Assembly (NCBI GenBank): GCA_026119855.1
Contig: JAOWBW010000043.1
Location: 1,364,001 to 1,428,000, forward strand
From: Campanula takesimana
Taxonomy: Eukaryota > Streptophyta > Magnoliopsida > Asterales > Campanulaceae
Reading direction: 5' to 3'
Length of the DNA stretch: 64,000 nucleotides
Shown: piece by piece, positions 34,523 through 46,897 of the stretch
How the letters are laid out: each line of letters starts with the position of its first letter
Position numbering within the stretch: position 1 is the stretch's first letter
Program-made: the position numbers and the translations under genes
Notes under the pieces: model-generated
Seen by the model: the letters and a program-made list of their open reading frames with translations, nothing else
What the model was told of the DNA's origin: nothing
Databases searched by the model: none

Positions 34523-35277
34523 CTGCGAAATGTGCAAAATAAATGAGAAACATATCGCAAGTCAAATCATAAAAGACAAGATAAACCTGCAGAAAGATAG
34601 GTACACTTAAGCTGTAATTTGCTGATATATGGACTACTCTTAATTGCAAGATTTCCATTGGCTACGCTTTCAAAATAAATATGACCATTTTTAAGGCTGC
34701 AGCCTGGAGGGAGAGGAGTTTAAAATAAGGATGTTCATTGTTAAGACCAGGTATCAACTAGCTGATGTTTTTACCAAGTTAATGAATGGAAACAGACTGA
34801 ATTATACAATTATAGTTGTAAACTTGTAGCAAAGCTGCACATCCACCAAACTTGCGCTCCAGCTCAAGGGTGAGTGTCAGTGTATCATTATACGTTAATT
34901 ATAGTATATCTACAAGTTTGAGTAGCTTTATATACTTTTTTCAATATAGCTATCTAGGGTATCATGATAGTTTCAATACAGTCATCTCCTGACAGCTTAA
35001 ACTATATATTAAGATACTCAGAGTGATCATGGTATTCAGTAATCTCTCCAGAATACTTCCCCACACTTTTTAATCTACCCATTTGCTACTGATTTGGATC
35101 TAGCTATTAGTATAAACAGTTACATAATCAGAGGGAGTAGGAAAGAAGATCATCGACGGTTCATTGCATTGGGAAAAAAAAGAGATATAATGTAGTTTTG
35201 CATGGTAAGTTCATTAATTCAAGTGATGTTTTTTCTAAGAAATGCAGCTGTAACTTCAAGCATAACTACCCAAATAT
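34523..35277 (-). other. NOV intron, no gene seen
   Basis: AT-rich sequence with normal intron composition and no conserved frame. Confidence 0.6.
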
Positions 35278-35780
35278 TACTCCCTCCTGATCTCGTTTTA
35301 GGCCATTCCAAAATAAGTGCCGACTTAAAATTATATTTTAGACCATTACTTTTAACATGTTACCCTTGATTGATTACTTCTTTAATTTATGGGTCCCCCA
35401 TTGGCAACATTGAAAAATCAACCACATACCAATACTCATAATGTAGTAAACACTTTTCTTAATCTATCTGTCGGGTCAAACAAGACATTATTTTGACAAT
35501 ATACTCATAATGTGGACAAAATATTACTCCCTCCTGATCCCATTTTAGGCCATTCCAAAATAAGTGCCTTAAAATTTATATTTTAGACTATTACTTTTAC
35601 CATGTGACCCTTGATTGATTACTTCTTTAATTTATGGGTCCCCTCATTGGCAACATTGAAAAATCAGCCACACACCAATAACCATTGGCAACATTGAAAA
35701 ATCAACCACACACCAATATTCATAATGTAGTCAACACTTTTCTTATTCTATCTGCCGGGTCAAACAAGACATTATTTTGA
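35278..35780. repeat. Tandem duplication of a MITE-like segment
   Basis: Two copies of about 245 bp lie head to tail (35278-35520 and 35524-35780), both starting ATTACTCCCTCCTGATC. The second copy contains an extra internal duplication of ATTGGCAACATTGAAAAATC. The ends resemble one end of a Stowaway-type element; the other end is not seen. Confidence 0.8.
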
Positions 35781-36422
35781 AAAACAAGGAAGTTAGAGAC
35801 ACCAACACGAAAGGTGATTTATCGTTTTCTTCTTATGGAAATGAAGATATTTGCCTTTTTGATCAGTTAATTACAACCTAAAGAAAATTCGGGCATTAAT
35901 GTTAAAATTCAACATCAAATATCTATTGTATCATTCAAATGGATGGATAACTAAAAGGCAGTGTTGTCCACGAAAACGCTAACAATGACTTGAGAAATAT
36001 ACTCTATCAATCAAATGGATGATCACTATAAATTAATTTCAAGAAATCTTAATAAACATAGTACATGAGAATACACATAACGTAACAGTAACTAGTCCCT
36101 CCAATTTGTTATTCTCCTTAATCAAAAAATAAATTTAACTCATTATCGGATCATTAATAAATTTTTGAGAGTGATGCCTTTCTTTCCTTCAAATTAAAAA
36201 TAAACAAATAAATACTTGAACTCATTAAGTCTCTATTTTTGAAGAGGGGGAGAGGAAGGGGGGGACATGAACATCAAAAAGGATTGTTTTGATGAAGAAT
36301 AAACCCACAGACAAATGCTTCAAGCAAATTGCTTATTTGCTTGGTACAGCTTCAAACAAATAACTACAAGGATAGAAAGATCAAAATACATAATGCATGA
36401 CCAATAGACAAACTCAACTCAC

Positions 36423-36603
36423 CAAGTCGCCGCTCATGTATGCCCGTTGTGTCAACCAGAGCATGCCTTTCAGATGGTTCAGCCTCTGTGTCTATATTAT
36501 AGATATGCTTCCCTAAAGTTGTATTTGCTACTCCTTGTTCACCGGAAGATTGAGGATCATCGTCATATATTCCATCCCACAATCCCAATTTCATAGATGT
36601 AAC
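36423..36603 (-). CDS. NOV: NOV-like exon (60 codons plus one base)
   Basis: Acceptor ATATTACAG before GTTACATC, donor CGACTTG followed by GTGAGT. It encodes VTSMKLGLWDGIYDDD, then a variable acidic segment and HALVDTTGIHERRL. It ends in phase 1 and pairs with the two bases at the start of the large exon to give Asp. Confidence 0.85.
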
Positions 36604-36844
36604 CTGTAATATACGAACTAAACTTGATTATTATATTTCTTCACAGCCAAACGAAATTCAGAAAACCAATCACGGTACTTTTATGGAGCACCAGATTTGC
36701 ACAACCTACCTTCTTATTCATCATTTACCACTAAAGTTTTAATTTTATTTCCCCCCCCCCCTAACTCCGCCAGAAAGATAATGAAACGCTTATGTGACCG
36801 TTATAAAATAATTATGATCATTGGCGTGGATAAGAAGTACTCTG

Positions 36845-38301
36845 ATCTCTTTGTATAAGAACAAAGGTGATGTCCAAGATTGTGCCAACTATCGCGGGAT
36901 CAACCTAATGAGCCATAACAAGTGATTGCACAAATACTAAGGAGAAATGTGAATATTTCGGATAACCAATTTGGATTTGTGTCCAGAAGATTGACTATGG
37001 AGGCAATCTATCTTATTATGAGACAAACCATGAAGAAATATTGAGATAAAAAGAAAATTTTTGCATATGGTTTTCAATGATTTGGAGAAGGCGTATGATA
37101 AAGTGCCAAGAGAGGTACTTTGGTGGGCTTTAGCAACGAAAGGCGTTTCAAAGAAATATATTTATATTATCAAGGACATGTACTATGGAGTTAGTACTAG
37201 TGTACGGACTACTGTGTTGGGAAGACAGAAGAGTTCCCTATTACTATTGGAGTGCATCAACGTTCTGCACTTAGTTCCTTTCTCTCTGCTCTGATAACGG
37301 ACGAACTGACGAGGTCAATCCAAGATGATATTCCATGGTGTATGTTGTTCGCAGATGATATTGTGTTGATTGATGAGACAAAAGAGGGAGTTGAAAGTAA
37401 AGTGTGGTTGTGGAGACACTTTGGAATCTCGAGGTTTTAGACTGAGCAGAATAAAGACTGAATGTTTGGAGTGTAACTTTAGCAGAGTCGGAAGCAAGGA
37501 GGCAGGGGTGATCACATTTAATGGAAAGATTGTCCAAGCTTCGGAGTTTTTTCGCTATCTTGGTTCTATTATCCAAAAGGATAGAGAATTATATGGAGAT
37601 GTGGCTCACAAAATTAAAGCAGATTGGTTGAAGTGGAAGAGTGCCACAGGGTTTCTATGTGATCCCGGCATGCCCCATAGATTAAAGGGAAATTTCTACA
37701 GCACGGCAATTAGGTCGGAACTTCTTTATGGCCCTGAATGGTGGGTCGTAAAACAGTGTCACGTTCATAAGATGAATGTAGCGTAGATGCATATGCTACG
37801 ATGGATGTGTGGGCATACAAGAAATGATCGATTGAGGAATGAGGTGGTCAGGGGTAAAGTAGGAGTTGCGTCCATTGAGGATAAAATGAGGGAGAATCGT
37901 GTGAGACGGAGCACTCGCGGAGACCGAGTGCTGCACAGGTTAAGAGGCCTGAAGAGTGGAGAAGTGATGCAGTGGTGAAGGGTAGGGGAAGACCCAAGCA
38001 AACTTGGATTAGGGTGATTGAAAATGATATGAGTTTACTTGGATTGGATGAAAATATGGCGTTGAAGAGGCCGGAGTGGAGGGCAAAAATTCGTGTGGGT
38101 AATTCGTGTGGGTGATGGGGCTGGGTTTTTTTTTTTTTAATCACTATTTTTTTTTCTTCTCTTCTTTTCATTTTCTATTTATTCCCACCTATTTATTCTT
38201 TTGACTTTTTTTCTTACATCTTTTCTTTCACGATGACATGTGAAGATTCATGGTAGCCGACCCCAAATTATTTTGGGACTAAGGCTTTGTTGTTGTTGTT
38301 G
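36845..38301 (+). pseudogene. 5'-truncated RTE-type LINE
   Basis: Reverse transcriptase blocks appear in order across several frames: LYKNKGDVQDCANYRGINLM (about 36860), FNDLEKAYDKVPREVLWWAL (37073), CMLFADDIVLIDETKEGV (37339) with the FADD catalytic pair, then YLGSIIQKDRELYGDVAHKI (37557) and a C-terminal part to about 37978. It ends in a (TTG)n tail at 38286-38301, typical of plant RTE LINEs. Frameshifts and stops separate the blocks, and the endonuclease half is absent. It lies opposite to the NOV gene, in its intron. Confidence 0.9.
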
Positions 38302-38378
38302 TCTTTTCTTTTCTTTTATCTTTTTTTTTTGGTTGTTGTCTTCAATTTTGAATAAATGAACTTTTAAATTAGATAATA

Positions 38379-38673
38379 CTACCTCAGTCACCATAAGATA
38401 TTTCCATTTGACTTTCTTGGTCAACATAGTTGAACGTTGACCAACAATTAATGATTTTAATAATCCTCGTGAAATTTTAAATAATGTTCCTAAAAGAAAA
38501 GACTATCGAAAAAATCTAAATATTGTTATTAATGCACCATTGAGAATATTATTATCATCAACAAATTTTAAAATTCATGAGGTGAATGAAATTTTAATAT
38601 ATTTTTTTTGTCAAAGTTCAATCAACTTAACCAAGAAAGCGAAAGTGGGACTATCTTTTAGGGACCGAAGGAG
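38379..38673. mobile_element. Decayed Stowaway-type MITE
   Basis: Left end CTACCTCAGTCACC after TA, right end GGGACCGAAGGAG before TA (38674-38675). The ends are still complementary through GGTCAACATAG-like internal words. It is 295 bp in a NOV intron. Confidence 0.7.
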
Positions 38674-39000
38674 TAGCATTTAAAGGAGGTCAAGAGTGCA
38701 CAAGCCCCTGCAATTGAAGGTGAAGCAAGGGTCCAATATATGATTATCACCCAGGTCTTCTGTCAAGAATTATTTGCGAACAGACCGGATATTATATATA
38801 CTATTTAACATAACCATATAGTTTATTAAATGTCTAAATATCATCAAGTCGTACTCAAACATAAGCATGATCATGCATGCACAACCACATCAGTGTTAAA
38901 TAGGAAAAATAATGCCCAATGGAGAATTAGCAAGCCATGTTCCAGTACAATAGATTGTATCAACCAGGATTGTCACTGAAATTTGTCACAATCAACTTAC

Positions 39001-39108
39001 AGCAGTATTTAACAATCCAGCCCATGGGTATGAGGAAAACATATCTGTCGCAGTCATCCTTTTTACATAATGCTGTGCCGGATAAGACGTAAGCATCAGC
39101 TCAAAAAC
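39001..39108 (-). CDS. NOV: NOV-like exon (36 codons)
   Basis: Acceptor TTCTTGCAG before GTTTTTG, donor ACTGCT followed by GTAAGT. It encodes VFELMLTSYPAQHYVKRM, then TATDMFSSYPWAGLLNTA, in phase 0 on both sides. Its upstream partner lies 23 kb away, across the retrotransposon-filled intron. Confidence 0.85.
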
Positions 39109-39916
39109 CTGCAAGAATGAGTTCAGATATGGCATAACAGAGATAATGACACCCAAAAGATTATCAAGGGCAGTCAAAAGTTAGCATATAAAAGAAGTGG
39201 AAGCCCAAGGTGAAGCATTTATAGACAGGGCATCACCTTAACCAAATGAAAGAGAAACAACATTGCAAAAACCATACTTTAGTCGCCCAACTTTAGAATA
39301 GTTTTAAGTGCCATCACTCAACCAAGTATTTTTCGGTTGTTCTCACTATACTATTGCATAGTTTAAAATGTTATCACTCCATCTACATTTTCGTTAAAAC
39401 ATTCACAAATCTTTAAAAAGGTAACAAAAATTAATCATGTGAACTGACATAAATAACATGAGTTAAATCTATAACAAATCCCTCAATTAAGTTAATCAAA
39501 ATCTTACAATTTCTTTAGAAGGCAAATAACAGATATTAGGCATCTTCAAACCTCTTCTAATCAAAACTCAATTCACAATTCTTCAAACCCAACTCTTTGC
39601 CAAGATCCACAATAAATCATACATCATTTTATAACTCTCAAATCAAAACTCAGAAACCCAAAGAAGTCGAATAAGAAGTAGAGTAGATACTGCTTTTGTA
39701 ATGGAAAATGAAGTCAGCATTAAAATGGTTTATCCTGAGCAATTACAATCCATTTATTACTCTACCAAATCAACATCCCACTGCCCAGTTTAGCCCAACC
39801 CGACCTTAATCCTTCCGCATCAACCTCCCTCCAACGAACAGTCCGTAGCCAGATGTAAATATAGACGAAAATGGAGACAGTGTGAAGAAAGAGTTATGAC
39901 GACGCATCCACCGATA
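39109..39916 (-). other. Start of the 23-kb NOV intron
   Basis: No gene is seen. Bases about 39280-39480 match about 61090-61250 in inverted orientation (see findings). Confidence 0.6.
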
Positions 39917-40233
39917 ACCGCGTCGAGGCATTTCGAGTTAGGAAGGAGAAGGTCTATTTCAATTCTTAGGGTTGGGGGAGGTTTGGTCAAATTAGGGCTT
40001 CAGGATTTTGTTGAGACTGTGAGTATGGACGGGGAGGGGAGGGGAGGGGAGGGGAGGGGGGTAGGTTCGGTGAGGGGCGCCGGAGCAACGAGGGGAAGAG
40101 GGTCGGAGTGAATTGTTTACAAGGGAATTGTATTTTGAGCAAGAATAATTCGCATCAAGGCCACAAACAAAAAGTCACAAAATCTAGCTCACAAAATCTT
40201 ATGCGTAATAATTTAATTGGTGTTTTTAATTAG
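39917..40233 (+). repeat. Left copy of a duplicated segment, ends in a broken hAT MITE
   Basis: It matches 50251-50535 closely. It holds a (GGGGA)n run at about 40029-40062 and then the first part of the hAT MITE (from about 40139), which breaks off at 40233 where the copia remnant begins. The 71-codon frame 39896-40111 has no recognised content. Confidence 0.85.
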
Positions 40234-42160
40234 GTGGACACATCAGATTTCTTTTTTATTGGATACAACCAAATGTATTTAGTGAAATGGTCTACAAAAT
40301 TTAAATAATAATAAAAACCATCAATAGTTTTATGTGAAGGTCCCCAAACATCAGTATAGACCAATTGCAATGGTTTTGAGCTAACTAGAGAGCTTGAAGA
40401 AAACGGCATTTTGTGACTTTTATAACATGAGCATGAATTGCATGAAAAATTGAAATTACTAGGAATTTTCGGAAGTAGGCTGTAACCGTGAAGAACAGAG
40501 CGAAAAACTTTGTTGGAAGGATGACCAAGACGGTGATGCCATTCTGAAATTGACGATGTTGTGGCCATGTTTATTTGAGGTTGAGTAACTGATTGTGCAT
40601 AGCACACATCACCGGAGTTCTGCCCCTGGAGTAGTGACGCCCCCGTGCGAAGATCCTTCACAACAAAAGAAAAATGAAAGAATTCAACGGAGACATTGTT
40701 AGATTGACATAGTTTAGCAACAGAAATCAAGTTTCGTTGAAGTGAAGGAACACACAAAACATTATTTATGTTGAGTTATTTGTGGGGTGTGTTAAGTGTT
40801 GTGCTGCCAATATGAGAAATACGTAAACCTTTACCACACCGAGGACAATTTCATCCGGACCACCATAGTCTGAAAAGCTCTGCAAGGTTGCTGGGGTAGA
40901 TGTCGCATGATTGGATGCTCCAATATCAAACAACCAAGGATGAACAGCTTGAGAATTCATGGATGTTGCATTGACCATTGGTGGAGCAGGAGTAGTAGAT
41001 GTTGTTGGAATACCATTTTCACGAAGAAACCGCGCCAATTTTCTGCACTCATTAGTTGGATGCCCTGCTCGATCACAAAATTTACAATATGTGTTTGCTT
41101 GGTAGGAGGAGCGAGTGAAGTTTGGATTGCTCGGTTGCCACTGCGTACGGGAGTTAGAGTTGTTGTACCTCTGCTGGTTGCTCGGGGCTGGAGAAGTTTG
41201 CAGCCAGTTGGTTTTTGAAGGGGCTTTGTTGCCGTGGTTCGAGAATGAGGATGGTTTAGAGGCTGACGCTGGGTGTAATTTGCAGTTGGGATTAGTGGAG
41301 TCACTTCTTTTGCTCGCTTCTTGAGTTGCATCTCAAAATCGACAAGTTTATCATGGAGTTCAGCGAATGTTATTGCTGAATCTCTTGCTCTAATTGCAGC
41401 ACATATTTCATTGTAGTCGCTGTCTAGGTTTTTGAGAATCTGAATCACCAAGTCGTCTTCTTCAACGGGACTGTTTGCAAGAGCCAGATCATCTGCGATG
41501 GCTCTCATATCTTGCAGATATTCAGAGATTGAGCGTGTGCCTCTAGGATTGTCGAAGAGTCGTTCCTTATGTGACATAATCCTTGTTCGAGATTTGTTGG
41601 CATAGAGAACACAGAGGTGGTCCCATGCTTCTTTGGATGTTTCGACTGTGGAAATATGAGGCTGAATTGTTTCTGTGCAACTGCCAAGCATAGCACTTAC
41701 AATGATCTGGTCTTGACGATACCATATAGTGAAGTCTGGATTGGGTTTCTTCTCATTGTTTTCGAGAAATTTGGAAGGAGCCTGTGTTGTGCCATCAATG
41801 AACTCGAGAAGATCAAATCCGATAAGGGTAGAAAAAAGTTGTCTGCGCCATACAATGAAATTATTTTGGTTGAGTTTTGTGGGGAGGTGTGTGGGAGCAT
41901 TGAGTTGAACAATGGTGGGCTCGGATGGGCTTCCCATTGGATCGAAAGAAAGATGCACTTTTAAGCAAGGTGGAAGCTCGATACCATAAAGAATTTACAG
42001 CAGTGGTATATTGAATAGGATGATTTACTGTATTGATTTCTCAAAGATATATAATGTGTACATTGCTTGGCCTCCAAGACCTTTCCTAATACTAAAAACA
42101 ATTCCATATCTTTACATTTGACCTTTCTATAGACTACATAATATACATAGCAATATACTT
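40234..42160 (-). pseudogene. Truncated Ty1/copia element (copia 2): gag, protease, part of integrase
   Basis: On the minus strand, gag begins at 41958 or at the second Met, MGSPSEPT, with the UBN2-type domain (LNQNNFIVWRRQL, EYLQDMRAIADDLALANSPV). A frameshift near 41200 precedes a CCHC knuckle, CKFCDRAGHPTNEC, at about 41050-41085. The protease reads WLFDIGASNHAT, with Ile where Ser or Thr is usual. The integrase start (WHHRLGHPSNK, then C-x2-C) reaches VDHFTKYIWLYPIKKKSDV and is cut off at 40234. A primer site TGGTATCGAGC lies at 41976-41986. The LTR to its right is split by copia 1. Reverse transcriptase and the other LTR are gone. Confidence 0.9.
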
Positions 42161-42844
42161 TGAAAGAGTATGAAATACTCTTATGATTTATTTTGGATCT
42201 TTGTGATTCTGATTTATTTAATGTATATATTTAGAGTTTATTTAATTTAGGAATTATGTGTATATTTAGTTTAATTTAATTATAGTTTAATAATTGTTTA
42301 TTTTAGGATATTGATTTTGATTTAGTTGACTAACATACTAATGTTTATCTTTGGTAAGTTAGGGTTTTGTGTTATAGGTAAGGAATGACTCTCAACAAGG
42401 AATGATTGGATGATTGCCAACCAAAAGTATCTCCACGCCAAGGACTCTAAAATGCGTGGTCTATAAGATGGCGATCTCAATCAGTCCATAATACGTTTTT
42501 TACAGAATTATTCAGAGAGAGTTCTCACTGTTCTTGAAGTTCTTATTCATTAAGAGTTCAAGTATTTTTATGTTTAGTCTATTCAAGATAGAATAGGTTT
42601 TGATCTTTTAATTGTTTTTTGTTTCTTTCATTGTCTTGTATTCTGCAAGACCTTTTGATTAATGAAAGTTTTTCAGCAAGGAATTTCTTGCTGAAGTGTT
42701 TATTCTGAGTTTGATTTTATTCCGCTGTAATTTTTATTTACTCTGTTCGTCGCCAGTTGACACAACAGTTGACTTGACACCTGTGAGATCAACTGTATTG
42801 TCCAGTGGTTGTTTTCCAGAACAGTCCTAGCTACATTTTTTTCA
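42161..42844 (+). repeat. 5' LTR of copia 1
   Basis: It is 684 bp, TGAAAGAGTA to TTTTTTCA. The primer site TGGTATCAGAGC follows at 42847-42858. A TATA-like GGTCTATAAGATGG lies near 42459, and the LTR end is rich in CAACTG/CAGTTG words. Confidence 0.93.
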
Positions 42845-42845
42845 A

Positions 42846-44477
42846 TTGGTATCAGAGCCTTTTCTCGACATACTGAGATCGATCCTTGTAGTAGCCATAA
42901 TGGACTGTGAACAAAACAAGTTTTTGGTTTTAATGATTGTGTATGAAAATCTTAAAATAAAAGAAAATGAAACCATCAAAGATTTTTCTTCTAAATTGAT
43001 AAAAATTGCAAATGAGTTATATGTGTTAGGGGAATCCATCTCTAATGCTAGACTCGTAAGCAAAATGTTAAGATCCCTCCCAAGTAGATTCAATGTGAAA
43101 ATATCTGTGTTAAAGGAATTCTATGATGTCGAGACTCTAAGTCTTGTAGAACTTACTGGGACCTTGACCATTTATGAAGTAAATCGTGGTGTGCAAGAAA
43201 ATAACACAGAACAATCCATTGATTTTTCGAAAAAGACACCATTTCCATCTCATTCGGTTGAAAATTTTGATAAGGGAATGAGCTATACAGCGACCCTTAG
43301 TGATAGTGATGATGATAAAACAGCTCATTTGTCAATTATGCAATCATCTCACTTCACTTTATCTGATAGTGAGTCTGACAGTGAAGATGTGCAGTCAATT
43401 GACTGCACAACTGGCAACTCAACTGGCTGCAGTGAATATACTTGCTTGAACTCTACCATTGCAGGTGACTCTGAAGAACTCACAGCCTTGCATCAGGTAA
43501 ATGATAAACTTCTTATTCAGAATGCGAGTTTAAAATCTGATGTTGAGAGATTGTTCAAAGAGATGGAACAAAATAAGGGGTTGAAACAGGTAGATGAGAA
43601 GTTTTCCTCTGATGTCATTACCCTTAAAGCTGAAAATGTGACTTTAAAATCTGAGGTTGAGAGGTTGTCAAATGAGAGTGAGTCTCAAAAAGTGTCCATA
43701 TCCCATTTGGAAGTTTTACTTACAAAAAAGGACATCGAGCTTGAAAATGTCAAAACTGAGTTCACTAAAACCAATGACACTTTATGTGGGTTAAATTCTG
43801 ATAAACCCAAGCTTGATGGATTTTTTAAAATTGAAAAACCTGAAAAGAAAGGTTTAAGCTATGGTGCTCCTATTTTTGCCAAAGAGGGGGAGTGTCCTTC
43901 TAAAGTTGAACATAAATCTCTTCACAAAAACAAAAGAAATAGAAAGAGGAGATATGTGTGTCACCATTGTTTTGCTCCAGGTCACATTCGACCATTTTGT
44001 TATAAGTTGAAACAAGAACTTGGCTTGGAGAAAAACAGTGGCCACCTGACAAGACAGTTGTGGGCACAGTTGAAGACACAACTGCCCAGACAACAGCAGT
44101 CTGCTCCAAAAGCTACATGGGTAAGAAAGGAAACTCTAAAGTGTCAAGTGGTGTTTACCTCCTTCAAAAGCAGTGTGGAAGGAGCCTGGTACTTTGACAG
44201 TGGTTGCTCCCGCCACATGACTGGCTCTCTCGAGCATTTCAAAGACTATGAAGCCTTTGAAGGTGGAAAAGTCAATTTTGGTGGAGGTGCCCAAGGTAAG
44301 GTAATTGGCAGAGGTACGCTGAATGTTGATGGTTTGCCCAACTTGCATAATGTCTTGCATGTTGATGGTTTAAAGGCTAATTTGATAAGCATAAGCCAAT
44401 TGTGTGATGATGATCTACATGTCAAGTTTGATAAGAAACGTGTGAGGTCTTCGATGATTCAAACAGATGTGTTTTGA
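42846..44477 (+). pseudogene. gag and protease of copia 1
   Basis: This open frame of 543 codons covers part of the polyprotein. Residues about 20-125 are a UBN2-type gag domain (ENETIKDFSSKLIKIANELY, SLPSRFNVKISVLKEF). Residues about 215-310 are a coiled coil with two repeated segments (LKSDVERLFKE and LKSEVERLSNE). A CCHC knuckle, CHHCFAPGHIRPFC, lies at about 376-389, and the protease site WYFDSGCSRHMTG at about 446-458. It stops at 44475-44477, before integrase. The first 20 residues overlap the primer site, so the true start is probably an inner Met such as the one at 42900. The long coiled coil before the knuckle resembles SIRE-like copia gag. Confidence 0.85.
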
Positions 44478-45442
44478 AAGGAGTAAGATCCTCAGATCAT
44501 TGTTACAAGTTGGTTGAAAATATTTCATGTCTTAAATCAGTTTTTGATAATGCTCCCGATCTTATTGTCAAATCTGCTAAGAATTGTGTTACAGGTTGTA
44601 CAGAAGGACATGATCTGGTTGATGATGAATCTGAACCAAAGAACTCAACTGAATCTGCAGAACCAGCACTTGTGCAGACAGATGATACGCCAGCTGAGCA
44701 GACAACTGACATCACAAGTGGTCAGACAGTGGCAAAATCGGGTATAGATTCTGAAACCAGAGAAGTATTTAACCTGGATGAAGGAGCTTGTATACGCAGG
44801 TCTGAAAATTTTCCTTCCAGATTCAAATGGAATCACCCCACTTTCCAGATTATTGGGGAAATGCATGAAAAAAGAAAAAAGAAGGGAAAGTGGGTGAACT
44901 ACGAAAACCTAAGAGGTTTGGTATACATGAACTCTGTATACCGCCAGGTAAGTTCATCTTGTTCAGTTGCCAATGAAGAATCTGATTCAGAGGTATTTTT
45001 TATGGCACTTGAGGGGGAGATAATCATTGATTCCAAAAGCGCCAATTTTTGTTGTTTGAATCTTGAAAATGAGTTGGGTTCATGGGATAATAGGGAACAA
45101 ACTTTTGTGCTACTGTCTGCTGTTGAATCACAATGTGTAACAGTTGGTAGTAGGTGCACTAAACTTTTGTGGATGAACAAATTACTCAAAGACAATGGAA
45201 TCAAAGACAAAACTTTATTTGTGTTTTGTGATGGAAAGGGTACCATAGAGATTCTAAAAGGCCCCGTTCAAAGTTCTACTTCTAAGCATCTTGATTTTAA
45301 GCTTCACTGTGCTAGAAATACTGTTGAACAAAAAATCATTAGTTGTCAATTTGGTAGAAATAACAAACAACTAAATGATATTTTCATAAGGCCTTTGTTT
45401 CTCGAGAGATGTTTTTCTCTCGGTGTGTGTGATTTCAGTTGA
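44474..45442 (+). pseudogene. Pol C-terminal fragment (RNase H end) of copia 1, copy 1
   Basis: This 322-codon frame begins four bases before the gag-protease stop. Its first part is acidic with QTDDTPAEQTTD-like repeats, as in the linker between integrase and reverse transcriptase of SIRE-like elements. It then jumps to the RNase H end: CTKLLWMNKLLKDNGI, LFVFCDGKGTIEIL, SKHLDFKLH and the end ERCFSLGVCDFS. The integrase core and the reverse transcriptase palm are absent, so there is a large internal deletion. Confidence 0.8.
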
Positions 45443-45975
45443 TGGAACAAGTGTGCGGACAACTGTCTGCATCTCTGTATAATTGTATATTACACACAAA
45501 AAAAAAATTGCATTCATGCTTTGCACGATTATCTCTTGTGATCACTTGGTTGACCTTTCCCGTGGCTCTGCGTTTGACCCTTGAATGTGAGACCCTTCTT
45601 AACCTGATAATAAAATTATCTTGTTAATTCCTTCGTGTTGTTTATCATGGAGTGGGCACTTAATCTAAGGTTACGGGTAAAACAAGCTGCCTCCTATCTT
45701 TGAAGTCACTACTCATTTAGGCAAAATGCTGAGGTTGGACAAAAATACATCACTTGAGGAAAAAAGTATGGTGACACTGTATTGTGAGAGTGAAAAGCTC
45801 CTCCCCGTGACTGATTCAATGCCTCAAAAGGAAGTGTTTAGAGGCTACATGATTAAAGGACATCTCATTGAATTCATGTGTGTTAAAACCGGGTCATTGG
45901 ATATGTTGACCATACTATGTCACACCTAATTGAGATTAATCTCCACTATGTGTGCTTGTTAGGCATAACTCAAAA

Positions 45976-46457
45976 TTAGGATTTCTTTGGCCTCATGAAA
46001 ATTTCATTTAATTGATTATTATTTTCATCAAATTGTGAGCTAATCATTTCTTGGTTAACAATATGTTTAAATGAATGTTTGCCCAGGTTTGTTTGCCCAG
46101 GTTTATGTGCAAAGGAATTCGGAACAATCTTTGGGGGTTCATGTGGATATGATCTTTTATGATTTTGCAATGGGTCACAGAATTCGGATAAATTTTTGAC
46201 TTCATGTTCTTTGGCCAATTTGATCCTCCAAATGGTTTGGACATCATATTTGTTCTTGTTCCCTGGACCATGTGAAGTTCTCTACAATAATAATCTGCAA
46301 TAATGATATCTCTCTCTGGAAATTTCATTTTTGTTGTGAGAATGTCATTTCTGACAGTTGTCTTTGCTGATGTTTTGGAAGTTGTGTGCACATCTATGCA
46401 CTCAACTGGTTGCACAACTGTGCAGTTCTCTTTTTCTCCAAAAATCTGTAATACCAT
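45976..46457 (-). other. Inverted scrap inside copia 1
   Basis: Two overlapping minus-strand frames (80 and 137 codons) include SKPFGGSNWPKNMKSKIYPN. I do not recognise the family. It lies between the first RNase H copy and an LTR-like piece, and may be an inverted part of a related element. Confidence 0.35.
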
Positions 46458-46868
46458 AGAAGATCATATCCACATGTAATTATGGTTTGTATATTTTCTT
46501 TATTTAATTTATACTTTAGTAAGTTATAATTTAGATATTTGTCCATATTTAAATTGTGTTTATTTTAGGATAGTTCTTTTTATTTGATTTACTTGACTAA
46601 TCTACTAATATTTATCTTTGGTAGTTATCTTTTGTATTTTTAGTAGGGTTGGACTCTTGTTGATCAAGCAATGGAGAGGCTATATAAACAAGGAGAGGCC
46701 AACCATAATAGGCACAGATTCTCCAGCCATTTGAGAGATCAAAAGAATTCATCATATTCTCTCTTAGAGTCCTTCTTGTTCTTGAAGTCATTCTTGATCA
46801 AAATCCAAAATCCTTCAAGGTTCTTTGCAATAAGTTCTTGTATTAAGAACACTATATTGATCATGTAG
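46458..46868 (+). repeat. Diverged LTR-like piece inside copia 1
   Basis: It shares ordered words with the outer LTR, such as TTTATTTTAGGATA, TTGACTAATCTACTAATA and TTTATCTTTGGTA, followed by a TATA-like CTATATAAACAAGG at about 46680. It is an older LTR of a related element. Confidence 0.7.
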
Positions 46869-46897
46869 ATGTTTCAGGTTGCACTTGGGAGCATGAA

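Noticed and set aside
36845..38301. LINE as an intact retroelement
   Set aside because: The endonuclease half is absent and the reverse transcriptase blocks are in different frames.
39896..40111. 71-codon Gly/Arg-rich frame as a host gene
   Set aside because: Most of it is the GGGGA run and its flank; the duplicated copy at 50251 does not keep the frame, and I recognise no family.
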